A stretch of DNA of 64,000 nt from Ensifer sp. USDA 6670 (lineage in GTDB: Bacteria; Pseudomonadota; Alphaproteobacteria; Rhizobiales; Rhizobiaceae), in the NCBI GenBank assembly GCA_000421085.1, contig ATWE01000007.1, positions 62,001-126,000 on the forward strand. Direction: 5' to 3'. The notes under the pieces were generated by a model. It worked only from the letters and a program-made list of their open reading frames with translations. It did no database searches and was not told the origin of the DNA. Below, in pieces: positions 29,603 to 38,804 of the stretch. How positions within the stretch are numbered: position 1 is the first letter of the stretch; each line of letters opens with the position of its first letter. The position numbers were made by a program, and so were the translations under genes.

Positions 29603-31168
29603 TCAAAGCTGGGACTCCAACGGGAGAAAGCGGATCACGCCGGCGATCAGCCGCCGGAGAATGCTTGCGTCCGGCTCGCGCCGCAGTAGCCGCACGGAGC
29701 CGTCCGCCCGATCCCGCCATTCCGGCCGGCCGTCCTTCAGCATCAGGCGATAGCTCCTTTCCGGCGCCGTCTCCTCGTCGAATATAGACTGGAGCTCGGC
29801 GGCGAGCGCCTCGTCGGAAAAGACGATGCCCATCTCGGTGTTGAGCGACGCGGAACGCGGATCGAAATTCATGGAGCCAACATAGCCGCAGAGGCCATCG
29901 ACGACGAAGGCCTTGGTGTGGAGGCTCGCGTTTCGCGCTCCGAACAGCGACATACGGTGGCGATCGAAGAAATCGCCGCGCTCCTTGAGCTCGTAAATCT
30001 CGACACCGCCGTCAAGCAGCCCTTTGCGATACTTCACGTAGCCGCCATGCACTGCTGCGACATCGGTTGCAGCGAGCGAATTCGTCAGCACCGCCACCCT
30101 CGCGCCCTTTCCCGCGAGCAGCGCCAGAACGCGCGTCCCCGCTGCGCCGGGGATGAAGTAGGGCGAGATGATCCGCAGATCACGCCTGGCGCCCTTGATC
30201 AGTGGGAACAGTTCGCGCAGCAGCCAGTTCTGCCGCTTCTGCATCAGCGCCTTTTCCGGCGGGTCGAACGCCATGCGCACATCCGCGCTGCGATGGAGGA
30301 TCCGGCTTCCCCAGTAGGGGCCGGGACCCGCGGCCGCCGTGTCTGCGACCCTTTCCAGATAGAAGCGCGCGGCCGCCGTGCGCGCCAGCCCGTCCAGCGC
30401 CTCTCTCAGCGCCGGAAGGTACTGCTTGCGCGGCGTTCTGAGCGCGGCAATCGGCAGCACCGACGTGCTGTTCCAGTAGAGATCGAACATGGCCGTCGCC
30501 TGGTCGACGACCGGCCCCGCCATCCAGACGTCTAGGTCCCGGAAGTTCGACAGTTCGGCCGCGTCGAAATAGGCGTCGCCGATGTTGCGCCCACCGGATA
30601 TCGCCAGCCGGCCATCGGCAACCCATAGCTTGTTGTGCATCCGGCGCGTTGCGCTGAAAGCCCGTATCGCCATTTCAAACCCGCGGCGGAAGCGGTCCGT
30701 TCGCGCCCGGCTTGGATTGAAGAGGCGCACGTCGACATTCGGATGGGCGTCGAGCGAAATGCAGAGGCGATCATGGATGCCTGCATTGATATCGTCGAGC
30801 AGCAAGCGGACGCGAACGCCGCGGTCGGCCGCCTGGATGATCTCGCGCGTCAGCAGAAACCCCGTCAGGTCGTCCTTCCAGTAGTAATATTGCAGGTCGA
30901 GGCTTCGCCCCGCCCGGCGCGCCGAAAGCGCCCGCGCAACGAAGGCTTCGATGTTATCGGAAATGAGCGCGACCACGCTCTCGCCGGGTTGGGCGGCATC
31001 CAGCAGCGGGCCCAAGTGCCGATCGATGCCCGTCTCGTCTCCGCCGATGGGGAGCGCGAATGATGGTTCGGTCCGCGGCCTGCGGCCAAACCAGCCGTAA
31101 ACGTAGAGAACCGCGACCAGGAAGAGCCCGCAGAGCGCTACAAGAAAAAGTGCAATCCACGACCACAT
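29603..31168 (-). CDS. phospholipase D family / cardiolipin-synthase-like protein
   Basis: A 521-residue protein anchored by one N-terminal transmembrane helix (WIALFLVALCGLFLVAVLYV). It has two PLD catalytic motifs: RMHNKLWVADGR followed by GGRNIGDAYF (His near 178), and ASLHTKAFVVDG followed by GSMNFDPRS. Such proteins transfer phosphatidyl groups (cardiolipin synthase) or hydrolyse phosphodiesters; the substrate cannot be read from the sequence. The ATG at 31168 is chosen over an in-frame TTG at 31207. The next gene upstream is an EEP-family phosphodiesterase on the same strand, 105 bases away. Confidence 0.88.
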   Translation of the reverse strand: MWSWIALFLVALCGLFLVAVLYVYGWFGRRPRTEPSFALPIGGDETGIDRHLGPLLDAAQPGESVVALISDNIEAFVARALSARRAGRSLDLQYYYWKDDLTGFLLTREIIQAADRGVRVRLLLDDINAGIHDRLCISLDAHPNVDVRLFNPSRARTDRFRRGFEMAIRAFSATRRMHNKLWVADGRLAISGGRNIGDAYFDAAELSNFRDLDVWMAGPVVDQATAMFDLYWNSTSVLPIAALRTPRKQYLPALREALDGLARTAAARFYLERVADTAAAGPGPYWGSRILHRSADVRMAFDPPEKALMQKRQNWLLRELFPLIKGARRDLRIISPYFIPGAAGTRVLALLAGKGARVAVLTNSLAATDVAAVHGGYVKYRKGLLDGGVEIYELKERGDFFDRHRMSLFGARNASLHTKAFVVDGLCGYVGSMNFDPRSASLNTEMGIVFSDEALAAELQSIFDEETAPERSYRLMLKDGRPEWRDRADGSVRLLRREPDASILRRLIAGVIRFLPLESQL

Positions 31169-31273
31169 CAAATGCTGCCCTGCCGCATGTTTCACGAAGC
31201 CGATCAAGGGTGAAACATGCAGAAACCAAGTACGACGGCGATCATTGCGCCTTCTATAAGGCGTGCGACACCG

Positions 31274-32131
31274 CTATCCCTGCCCCGCATCGGCCAATCG
31301 GGCTTCCTCACCCTCAGGCCCGTCCTTCTGGACAACCTTGAGATCGATCGAAGCCTTGACGGGCAGATGGTCCGAAGCCACTCGCGCCAGGGGCGTGTCG
31401 TGCACGGCCACCGAGGTCACGAGATGATGCGGATTGCCGAGCACCCGGTCGAGCGGCAGCAGCGGAAAGCGCGAGGGAAAGCTGGCAACGGCTGAATGCG
31501 ACGGGTCGAATATCGGACTGAGGAAGCTGAGCGAGGAGCGTTTGCCCATGCGCCATTCGTTGAGGTCGCCGATCAGCAGCGTCGGCCGGCCGGCGCCGTC
31601 CGCCGTCGCCTTCAAAAGCGTTTCCGCCTGGCGCGCCCGGGAATGACGCAGCAGGCCCAGGTGAGCGGCGATCACCCGCAACGGCCCCGCCTTCAGGTCG
31701 AGATCGACGACGAGGGCGCCGCGCGGCTCGACGCCCGGCAATTTCAGCTGCCGCACGTCGGAAACCGCACCCTCACGGATAAGCAGGACGTTGCCATGCC
31801 ATCCGTGGCCCTTCTCGCTGAAAGGTGAAATCGGAACGGAGACAAGATGCGCCTCACGGCGCAGGTGCTCGAGATCGAGGAGCCCCGCGCGCTCGCCGAA
31901 TCTCTGGTCGGCCTCCTGAAGCGCGACGATATCCGCACCGATCTCGGCGATGACCTGCGCAATGCGCGGCGGGTCGAAGCGCCCGTCGGTGCCCACGCAT
32001 TTGTGGATATTATAGGAGGCGATCACGATGTCGCCGCGGTTCACGGCGGCATCACGGTTGACGACCGTCGGCCGTCGCTTTCGTATCGCCGCCATGATGC
32101 CCGCGGATAGATTGCCTTGCGCCTTTGCCAT
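31274..32131 (-). CDS. endonuclease/exonuclease/phosphatase (EEP) family protein
   Basis: A 285-residue metal-dependent phosphodiesterase of the DNase I/EEP fold. Visible motifs are IASYNIHKCVGTDGR (metal-binding Asn), DIVALQEADQRF (Glu), VIAAHLGLLRHSRARQ (His), LIGDLNEWR (Asp/Asn) and ASDHLPVKASI (the Asp-His pair). The substrate could be DNA, a sphingolipid or a phospholipid head group. The ATG at 32131 has a GGGAG ribosome site; an upstream in-frame start at 32164 is less likely. It probably forms a two-gene unit with the PLD-like gene. Confidence 0.88.
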   Translation of the reverse strand: MAKAQGNLSAGIMAAIRKRRPTVVNRDAAVNRGDIVIASYNIHKCVGTDGRFDPPRIAQVIAEIGADIVALQEADQRFGERAGLLDLEHLRREAHLVSVPISPFSEKGHGWHGNVLLIREGAVSDVRQLKLPGVEPRGALVVDLDLKAGPLRVIAAHLGLLRHSRARQAETLLKATADGAGRPTLLIGDLNEWRMGKRSSLSFLSPIFDPSHSAVASFPSRFPLLPLDRVLGNPHHLVTSVAVHDTPLARVASDHLPVKASIDLKVVQKDGPEGEEARLADAGQG

Positions 32132-32303
32132 GCCGCTCCCTGCTTGCTGCCGCATCATGATCAAATAGGTCGGGCGGTGCTACCGAAAAAGTATCTATCG
32201 CCGATGTTGTTCCTTCCGGTGCCGAAGGCACTTGCAGTCAGCACTCATGGCGCAATAGAGATACGGATCGCCATCCGATTGCAGCATTCGAAGAGCCGAC
32301 ATC

Positions 32304-33551
32304 ATGTCCATCGCCCCCGGCATCACCATCGACGGCCCTGCCCGGCGCGTCTCCCTTGACGTCCGCAACCCGCGATTCTTCCGCAATCCGCTGCCGGCCT
32401 ACGCGGCGCTCCATGCGCAATGTCCGGCGTTTTTCTGGGAAGAGCCGCAGCAGTGGTTCTTTGCGGGCTACGAGCAGGTGAACAGCCTGTTGCGCGACCG
32501 TCGCTTCGGCCGACAGATCCTGCATGTCGCGACCCGGGAAGAACTCGGCATGCCGGAGCCGAAACCGCATCTGAGGGATTTCGATGCGCTGGAGGCGCAC
32601 TCGCTGCTCGAACTGGAGCCGCCGGCCCATACGCGGCTGCGCACGCTCGTCAACCGCGCCTTCGTCTCCCGTCAGATCGAACAGCTCAGGCCGGAAATCG
32701 AGGCGCTTTCGCACGCGCTGATCGACGGCTTCGAGAAGTATGGCGAGACCGAGCTGTTGAAGACTTATGCCGAGACGATCCCGGTAACCATCATCGCGCG
32801 GATGCTCGGCATTCCGGTCGAAGCGGCGCCGCGTCTGCTCGACTGGTCGCACCGCATGGTGAAGATGTATGTTTTCAATCCCAGCCTGGAAACGGAACTC
32901 GACGCCAACACGGCATCGGCGGAATTCGCCGACTACCTGAAAGAGATCATAGCCGCGAAGCGGGCAAACCCCGCCGACGACCTGCTCACGCATATGATCA
33001 CCTCGGAAAAAGACGGCGAGCGCCTGTCGGATGCGGAGCTGATTTCGACCACCGTCCTCCTTCTGAACGCCGGCCACGAGGCAACGGTTCATCAGATCGG
33101 CAATGCCGTGCGCACGATCCTGCAGTCCGGCCTCTCGCCCGCCGAACTTTTCTCGGACGAGAAGGCGACCGAGCGCACGGTGGAAGAGTGTCTGCGCTTT
33201 GCCGCGCCATTGCACATCTTCCAGCGCTATGCCCTCCTGGATATCGAGCTGGAGAACGGCATCGCCCTCAGGAAAGGGGACAAGATCGGCCTCATGCTGG
33301 GGGCGGCGAACGTCGATCCGCGCAAATTCTCCTCTCCCGATGAGTTCAGGCCGGACCGCGACGAAGGCGCCAATGTTTCGTTCGGCGCCGGCCTGCATTT
33401 CTGCATCGGGGCACCGCTGGCACGGCTGGAGCTGCAGATTTCGCTACCTATCCTGTTCCGACGGCTTCCCGGAATGCGGCTCAAGAACGAGCCGCCGGTC
33501 AAGGACGCCTTCCACTTTCATGGTCTGGAGCGGCTCGATCTGGTCTGGTGA
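32304..33551 (+). CDS. cytochrome P450
   Basis: A 415-residue soluble bacterial P450 monooxygenase. The heme-binding loop is FGAGLHFCIGAPLARLELQ with Cys367. The oxygen-activating I-helix motif is LLNAGHEATVHQ, where the usual Gly-Asp/Glu-Thr triad is seen as GHEAT, and the K-helix ExxR is VEECLRF. No ferredoxin or reductase gene is adjacent, so it must use redox partners encoded elsewhere. The substrate is unknown. It stands alone, divergent from the EEP gene. Confidence 0.95.
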   Translation: MSIAPGITIDGPARRVSLDVRNPRFFRNPLPAYAALHAQCPAFFWEEPQQWFFAGYEQVNSLLRDRRFGRQILHVATREELGMPEPKPHLRDFDALEAHSLLELEPPAHTRLRTLVNRAFVSRQIEQLRPEIEALSHALIDGFEKYGETELLKTYAETIPVTIIARMLGIPVEAAPRLLDWSHRMVKMYVFNPSLETELDANTASAEFADYLKEIIAAKRANPADDLLTHMITSEKDGERLSDAELISTTVLLLNAGHEATVHQIGNAVRTILQSGLSPAELFSDEKATERTVEECLRFAAPLHIFQRYALLDIELENGIALRKGDKIGLMLGAANVDPRKFSSPDEFRPDRDEGANVSFGAGLHFCIGAPLARLELQISLPILFRRLPGMRLKNEPPVKDAFHFHGLERLDLVW

Positions 33552-33576
33552 GCGGCGGCTCGAATTCGCCACTCTC

Positions 33577-33650
33577 CCCCTCCTCATTCCTGTGCCTGTC
33601 ACAGGAATCCAGCCAGACCAAGTCCTTGGGCTGACAAGACAGCAAGCGAC
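33577..33650. repeat. rhizobial intergenic palindromic repeat (partial)
   Basis: A perfect inverted repeat ATTCCTGTG-CCTGT-CACAGGAAT (33586-33608) follows a CT-rich stretch. After it comes a second imperfect palindrome (AGCC...CCAAG-TC-CTTGGGCT). From memory, closely similar sequences recur in intergenic regions of Sinorhizobium and relatives as mosaic repeats (RIME-like). Only one half seems present here, and I found no second copy in this window. Confidence 0.6.
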
Positions 33651-33668
33651 GGAAATGTGTAACGGCCC

Positions 33669-34010
33669 TCAGACGCGGATCACGTAGTCCTTGCGAGTCG
33701 TTTCAACGACTTCCCAGGTTCCCTTGAAGCCGGGTCTCAGCACCAGACTGTCGCCGGCTTCGAGATGAAGGGGCTCCCCGCCCTCTTCGGTCACGATCGA
33801 ATGGCCGGAGAGGATGTGGAAATATTCCCACTCGTCATAGACGATCCGCCACTTGCCGGGCGTGGCTTCCCATATGCCCGCATAGAGCCCGCCGGCCTCC
33901 TCGAAATTCCAGGTGCGAAACTCCGGATTTCCAGAAATCAGCCTGTCGGGCGCCGGCGCCCCGATCTCAGCCTCGACGCAACACGGATCGAATTTCAGGA
34001 CTTGGCTCAC
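33669..34010 (-). CDS. cupin protein (DUF861/EutQ-like)
   Basis: A 113-residue cupin of the DUF861 type. The features are GIWEATPGKWRIVYDEWEYF, HILSGHSIVTEEGGEPLHL and GDSLVLRPGFKGTWEVVETT, typical of this sugar-binding or metal-free cupin family. The start is GTG at 34010 with a GGAGG ribosome site six bases before. Proteins like this often follow transporters or catabolic genes, but no such partner is next to it. The function is unknown. Confidence 0.85.
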   Translation of the reverse strand: MSQVLKFDPCCVEAEIGAPAPDRLISGNPEFRTWNFEEAGGLYAGIWEATPGKWRIVYDEWEYFHILSGHSIVTEEGGEPLHLEAGDSLVLRPGFKGTWEVVETTRKDYVIRV

Positions 34011-34457
34011 GGCAAGCCTCCACGTCCTTTAGTGCCTCTCAGGTGTGGTTCGTCACATGATTTGATAAGGCTCGCCGCCTCAACAGCAGTACGGTGGCAT
34101 CGCCAGATGAGGTCAACATGATCTCGTCCCCACTCTTGTCAAGCAAACGAACTGCGCCTCCGCCGCGCTGGCCACGCCATTGACGCTCGCCTGCCCCCTC
34201 CGTAGTCCCTTCCTCCGCCCGCAGTTTACGTGACTTTCTGGCGGCGGCACACGCCGCTGAAAACGAGAAACAGTGAACGGCACCCACGAACTTGGCGGCT
34301 GAAATCCACTTGGAGTCGAACCGATCCGCAATCCGAGGGCGTGTCCCAAGGCTAGTTTTCCGATCTATACAACGGCAGGTTTAGACAATAATCTCAACTC
34401 GTTATCGAATGGTAACCTAGTGATTTGATGACATATTTGCTGCAGGGGAGTGATGTG
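34011..34457. other. gap between the cupin gene and arylsulfatase
   Basis: 447 bases without an intact gene. The right-hand third is clearly richer in A+T than its surroundings (for example around 34380-34440). A possible relic of a pirin-like gene lies at 34065-34167 on the minus strand. The arylsulfatase promoter must be here, but I cannot place it. Confidence 0.55.
34065..34167 (-). pseudogene. possible pirin C-terminal relic
   Basis: The minus strand encodes GGAVRLLDKSGDEIMLTSS followed by GDATVLLLRRRAL. This resembles the pattern near the end of pirin proteins (a hydrophobic strand, G-D-E-x-x-L-T/A, G-D-A-x-V-L-x-L), but it lacks the following conserved Glu-Pro segment and any N-terminal part. 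If real it is a decayed fragment; chance similarity is quite possible. Confidence 0.25.
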
Positions 34458-36092
34458 ATGCGCATGCCCCTGAAATGTAGCGGTCTATTCGGCCCGCGAC
34501 GAATTACGGTCAATCTCAAGACAATTGCACTGGCTGGGACCGTACTCGTTTCCAGCCTGATGAGTCAAAGTACGAGCGCCGCCGCTCAAGATGCCGCGAA
34601 GCCAAACATCCTCGTCATCTTCGGCGACGATATCGGGCAGACCAACATCAGCGCCTACTCCATGGGCGTGATGGGATATGAGACCCCGAACATCGACCGC
34701 ATCGCCAAGGAAGGCGTGATCTTCACCGACTACTACGCGGAAAACTCGTGCACGGCGGGACGGTCCTCCTTCATCACCGGGCAAACGCCCAAGAGAACCG
34801 GACTCACCAAGGTCGGCATACCGGGAGCGACGGTCGGCCTCCAGGACCGCGACATCACCATCGCTCAGGCGCTGAAGCCGTTGGGCTACACCACCGGGCA
34901 GTTTGGCAAGAACCATCTGGGTGACCGGGACGAATACCTGCCGACCAACCACGGCTTCGACGAGTTCTTCGGCAACCTCTATCATCTGAATGCGGAGGAG
35001 GAGCCGGAAAATCCGACCTGGCCGAAGGATGACGAGGCGTTTACCAAGATGAATTCGCCGCGCGGCGTGCTGAAAGCGTCCGCGGACGGAAAGATCGAGG
35101 ACACCGGCGCGCTGACCAAGAAGCGCATGGAAACGATCGATGACGAGACGACCGACGCCGCAATCGACTTCATCAAGAGACAAGTGCAGCAGGGCAAGCC
35201 ATTCTTTACGTGGATGAACACCACGCGCATGCATCTGTTCACGCATGTCCGTCCGGAGATGCTCGGGCAAAGCGGCATGCCCGGAAACTTCTACGCCGAC
35301 GGCATGATCGAGCACGACGGCGACGTCGGCAAACTGCTCAAGACCCTTGATGATCTTGGCATCACCGACAATACGATCGTCGTCTACACGACGGATAACG
35401 GTCCGAACCGCTGGTCGTGGCCCGACGCCGCCGCCTCGCCCTTCCGCAACGAGAAGGACTCGAACTTCGAGGGCGCGTTCCGCGTGCCCGCCATGGTCCG
35501 CTGGCCGGGGAAGATCAAGCCAGGACAGATATCCCGACAGATGTTCTCCGGGCTGGATTGGTTCCCCACGCTGCTGGCAGCCGCGGGTAGCGCCGACATC
35601 AAGGATCGCCTTCTGAAGGGAACCGATATCGGCGGCAAGAACTACAAAGTTCATCTCGACGGCTACAACCAGCTTCCATATCTCACCGGTGAGACGGACA
35701 AAAGCGCGCGCAACGAATTCGCCTATTTCAACGACGATGGCGTTTTGGTTGCCTACAGGCTCGGCGACTGGAAAGCGGTCTTCGTCGAGATGAAGCATCC
35801 CGGCGGCTTTGCCGTCTGGCAGGAACCATTCACCCCGCTGAGAGTGCCCAAGCTCTACAATCTCCGAATGGACCCGTATGAGCAGGCCGATATTGTGTCG
35901 GATCAGTATTTCGACTGGCTCGCTCGAAACGATTTCAAGATCGTTCAACTCACCAGTCATGCGGCGGGCTTCCTCGAGAGCTTCGTGGAGTATCCGCCAA
36001 GCCAAGAGCCTGCAAGCTTTTCGATCGATCAAATTGCTCGGGACGTCGAGGAAAAGATCAAGGAAAAAGCGGCCAAATCCAACGTCCAGTAG
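34458..36092 (+). CDS. arylsulfatase (exported)
   Basis: A 544-residue type I sulfatase that cleaves sulfate esters in the periplasm. A signal peptide is seen near residues 20-44 (TIALAGTVLVSSLMS). The metal-binding Asp pair (FGDDIGQTN) is followed by the formylglycine motif CTAGRSSFITG with Cys98; this is the C-x-A-x-R rather than the commoner C-x-P-x-R version. A later metal site is VVYTTDNGPN. The start is ATG 34458, seven bases after GGGGAG, rather than upstream in-frame ATGs. The convergent channel-like gene may act with it. Confidence 0.93.
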   Translation: MRMPLKCSGLFGPRRITVNLKTIALAGTVLVSSLMSQSTSAAAQDAAKPNILVIFGDDIGQTNISAYSMGVMGYETPNIDRIAKEGVIFTDYYAENSCTAGRSSFITGQTPKRTGLTKVGIPGATVGLQDRDITIAQALKPLGYTTGQFGKNHLGDRDEYLPTNHGFDEFFGNLYHLNAEEEPENPTWPKDDEAFTKMNSPRGVLKASADGKIEDTGALTKKRMETIDDETTDAAIDFIKRQVQQGKPFFTWMNTTRMHLFTHVRPEMLGQSGMPGNFYADGMIEHDGDVGKLLKTLDDLGITDNTIVVYTTDNGPNRWSWPDAAASPFRNEKDSNFEGAFRVPAMVRWPGKIKPGQISRQMFSGLDWFPTLLAAAGSADIKDRLLKGTDIGGKNYKVHLDGYNQLPYLTGETDKSARNEFAYFNDDGVLVAYRLGDWKAVFVEMKHPGGFAVWQEPFTPLRVPKLYNLRMDPYEQADIVSDQYFDWLARNDFKIVQLTSHAAGFLESFVEYPPSQEPASFSIDQIARDVEEKIKEKAAKSNVQ

Positions 36093-36128
36093 ACGACACG
36101 GATGCGCGCCGTGCGGCGCGCATCTTCT

Positions 36129-36366
36129 CTTCTTTTTCGCATAGGGGGTTGACGACGTTTCAGATCAAGGCGGACGCACCTTCGATCTTCGTCAGCACGA
36201 CCCGGCTGGTGCAGACCGGTGGCAAGGCCGTCATCTCCCCCTGTCCAGGGCATCGCGGGCCTGTCGTTCGGTGGAGGAGGGTTCCATAGCGGCGGTGGAT
36301 TCCACGGTGGGGAATGCGCTTTCATCGGCGCTAAGCCGCCGCGGCCACAATCAGAGTCGGCCGGGT
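36129..36366 (+). other. short gap with Gly/His-rich relic
   Basis: This gap between the convergent sulfatase and channel genes contains, in the plus strand at about 36252-36320, coding-like sequence for SFGGGGFHSGGGFHGGE. Small exported Gly/His-rich proteins of this look occur in rhizobia. The frame has no credible start and runs into the antisense of the next gene, so any gene here is broken. Confidence 0.3.
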
Positions 36367-37395
36367 TCACTCCGCCGGCTTCTTGGCGGCAGGAGAAAAG
36401 TTCAAGGTCAGCCAGACGTTCCAGCCCTCGGGACGGTTTTTTGCCCCGAACTCGTAGAACCCCTTGAGGTTCACGTAGCCGGCGGTCGTGTCGTTGACGT
36501 CGAATTTGTACCCGATCTGGGGTCCGATCCCGAAGACGCGCGACTTGAAGTCGCCGAGCGACGCCCCCTCGCCGCTGTCTCCAGTCAACTGTTGGAAGGC
36601 GTATCCGACAAGTCCGGCATGTAGGTGTTCGTTGAAAAACTGGGATGCGGCCCAGTCGATGTGTCCGTCGATACCGTTCTGGTAATCGGTGTCGGGGTTC
36701 TCGAAATTGTAGGTCAGACCGCCGGTGATTGAGAATTCACGTCCGGTCGATGGGTCGAGATAGGTGTATCCGACGCCGGAATCGATCGCTGCGTGGCCGA
36801 ATCCGCCATTGACGATCCGATCCGGGTCATAGGATCCGACGGGAATACTCACCGTCGCGTACGTCATAAAATTGTTGACCCCGTCATTCCATTTGAGCAT
36901 TCCGAACGGCGCTACATCCCCAAGAGCCGTTAGAGAATCGCTGCGTTGTCCCGACACCGTGTTGCCGAAGGGGCCAGTAAGTGTCGCGTCGACCTGCACC
37001 CGGCTGCGAAGCAGCGGAACGAGCAGGCCTATCGACGCCTGCGCATCGTTCAGTACTGGCTCGGTAAAAGTATAAGTCGGGACGAAGAAGACAGCGTCAC
37101 TTCGTCCTTCGATGCCAACGTCGACTTCGCCCCGTCCGCCTCGGGGAAACCGCGCATTCCTGCCGGCATCTATGCTCGTATGATAGTAGACCGTGGCAAG
37201 GGACCAGCCTGGCTCCGTAGGAACGGACGTGAAACTGCCGTAGAACCCCGGCAGGTAAACGCTGATACCACCTTCATCGGCGTAGGCAAGTTGTCCCGAA
37301 GACAGAAGAGCCAGGACACTTAGGCCAGCCGGAGAAATGCGTAGCCTGCGGAGCGGCTTGGCCCAGCGGACATCGAGCGCCTTTGATTCCGTCAT
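36367..37395 (-). CDS. outer-membrane channel-like protein (Phenol_MetA_deg/SphA family)
   Basis: A 342-residue predicted outer-membrane beta-barrel. A signal peptide covers about residues 18-39 (LSVLALLSSGQLAYA). The mature protein alternates aromatic beta-strands (SLATVYYHTSIDAG, FVPTYTFTEPVL, FMTYATVSIPVGSYDP, GYVNLKGFYEFGAKNRP) and ends in a strand WNVWLTLNF plus a short tail. This matches the 'MetA pathway of phenol degradation' family, usually annotated as a transporter. It is convergent with the arylsulfatase and might import an aromatic or sulfated substrate; that link is inference. Confidence 0.8.
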   Translation of the reverse strand: MTESKALDVRWAKPLRRLRISPAGLSVLALLSSGQLAYADEGGISVYLPGFYGSFTSVPTEPGWSLATVYYHTSIDAGRNARFPRGGRGEVDVGIEGRSDAVFFVPTYTFTEPVLNDAQASIGLLVPLLRSRVQVDATLTGPFGNTVSGQRSDSLTALGDVAPFGMLKWNDGVNNFMTYATVSIPVGSYDPDRIVNGGFGHAAIDSGVGYTYLDPSTGREFSITGGLTYNFENPDTDYQNGIDGHIDWAASQFFNEHLHAGLVGYAFQQLTGDSGEGASLGDFKSRVFGIGPQIGYKFDVNDTTAGYVNLKGFYEFGAKNRPEGWNVWLTLNFSPAAKKPAE

Positions 37396-37496
37396 TCCCG
37401 TACCTGCCCGAAGATGATTCGTCGACTGGATCGTAACATTGGACGGATTGATGACAGAAGGCCATCTGAGAGAGAACTATAGATAACACTCTGGAA

Positions 37497-38777
37497 TCAG
37501 GCCTTCCCCAGCGCCTGTTCCAGATCGGCAATGATGTCGGCCACATCCTCGATGCCGACCGACAACCGGATGACGTCGGGTCCGGCGCCGGCGGCGACCT
37601 GCTGCTCCGGCGTGAGCTGCCGGTGCGTGGTCGAGGCGGGGTGGATGACGAGCGAACGCGTGTCGCCGATATTGGCAAGATGGGAAAACATTTCCAGTGC
37701 CTCGACAAAGCGTTTTCCCGCTTCGTATCCGCCGGCGAGCCCGAAAGTGAAGACGGCTCCCGCCCCCTTCGGCGAGTAGCGCTTCTGCAGCGCGTGGTTC
37801 GGATCGTCTTCGAGCCCGGAATAGCGGACCCAGGACACCTTCTCATGCCCCTTCAGCCATCTGGCGACCTCCAGCGCGTTGTCGCAATGACGCTGCATCC
37901 TCAGCGGCAGCGTCTCGACGCCGGTCTGGATAAGAAAGGCGTTGAAGGGCGAAATCGCCGGACCGAAGTCCCTCAGACCCAGTACCCGTGCGGCGATGGC
38001 GAAGGCGAAGTTGCCGAAGGCCTGGTGCAGGACGACGCCGCCATATTCGGGCCTCGGCTCCGACAGCAGCGGATACTTGCCGGATTTCGACCAGTCGAAC
38101 GTACCGCCATCGACAATGATGCCGCCCATCGAATTGCCATGGCCGCCGATGAACTTGGTGAGCGAGTGGACGACGATATCGGCGCCGTGTTCGAGCGGCC
38201 GCATCAGATAAGGCGTCGCCATCGTATTGTCGACGATGAGCGGCAGTCCGTGCCGCCGCGCAACATCTGCGATCGCGGCTATATCGACGAAGGTGCCGCC
38301 CGGATTGGCGAGGCTTTCGATGAAGATCGCCTTGGTGCGTTCGTCGATCTGCGCATCGAAGCTTTCGGGCTGTGCCGAATCGGCCCAACGGACCTGCCAG
38401 TCGAAGGCCTTGAAGGCATGGCCGAACTGATTGGCCGACCCGCCGTAAAGCTGCCTGGCGGAAACGAAATTGTCGCCCGGCTTCATGATCGTATGGAAAA
38501 CCAGCAGCTGGGCCGCATGTCCTGAGGAAACCGCCAGGCCGGCGGTCCCGCCTTCGAGCGCCGCGATCCGCTCCTCCAGCACCGCCTGCGTCGGGTTCAT
38601 GATGCGCGTATAGATATTGCCGAATTGCTGGAGGCCGAAGAGTGCGGCTGCATGATCCGTGTCGTTGAAGACGAAACTGGTCGTCTGATAGATCGGCGTC
38701 GCCCGCGCACCGGTCGTCGGATCGGGCTGGGCCCCCGCGTGAATTGCAAGCGTGCTGAACCCGGGTCCGGCTTTCAT
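37497..38777 (-). CDS. metY: O-acetylhomoserine sulfhydrylase
   Basis: A 426-residue PLP enzyme of the Cys/Met metabolism family that makes homocysteine from O-acetylhomoserine and sulfide. The start MKAGPGFSTLAIHAGAQPDP and YQTTSFVFNDTDHAAALFGL are typical of MetY. The PLP-binding lysine is K208 (HSLTKFIGGHG) and the substrate/PLP-contact segment is RIMNPTQAVLEERIAALEGG. The C-terminal motif is RLSVGIEDVADIIADLEQAL. Cystathionine gamma-synthase-like enzymes are shorter and lack the long loop seen here, so MetY is preferred. A CoA-binding gene lies upstream. Confidence 0.93.
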   Translation of the reverse strand: MKAGPGFSTLAIHAGAQPDPTTGARATPIYQTTSFVFNDTDHAAALFGLQQFGNIYTRIMNPTQAVLEERIAALEGGTAGLAVSSGHAAQLLVFHTIMKPGDNFVSARQLYGGSANQFGHAFKAFDWQVRWADSAQPESFDAQIDERTKAIFIESLANPGGTFVDIAAIADVARRHGLPLIVDNTMATPYLMRPLEHGADIVVHSLTKFIGGHGNSMGGIIVDGGTFDWSKSGKYPLLSEPRPEYGGVVLHQAFGNFAFAIAARVLGLRDFGPAISPFNAFLIQTGVETLPLRMQRHCDNALEVARWLKGHEKVSWVRYSGLEDDPNHALQKRYSPKGAGAVFTFGLAGGYEAGKRFVEALEMFSHLANIGDTRSLVIHPASTTHRQLTPEQQVAAGAGPDVIRLSVGIEDVADIIADLEQALGKA

Positions 38778-38804
38778 CGTCGTTCCTCCCTCACATATTA
38801 ACGA

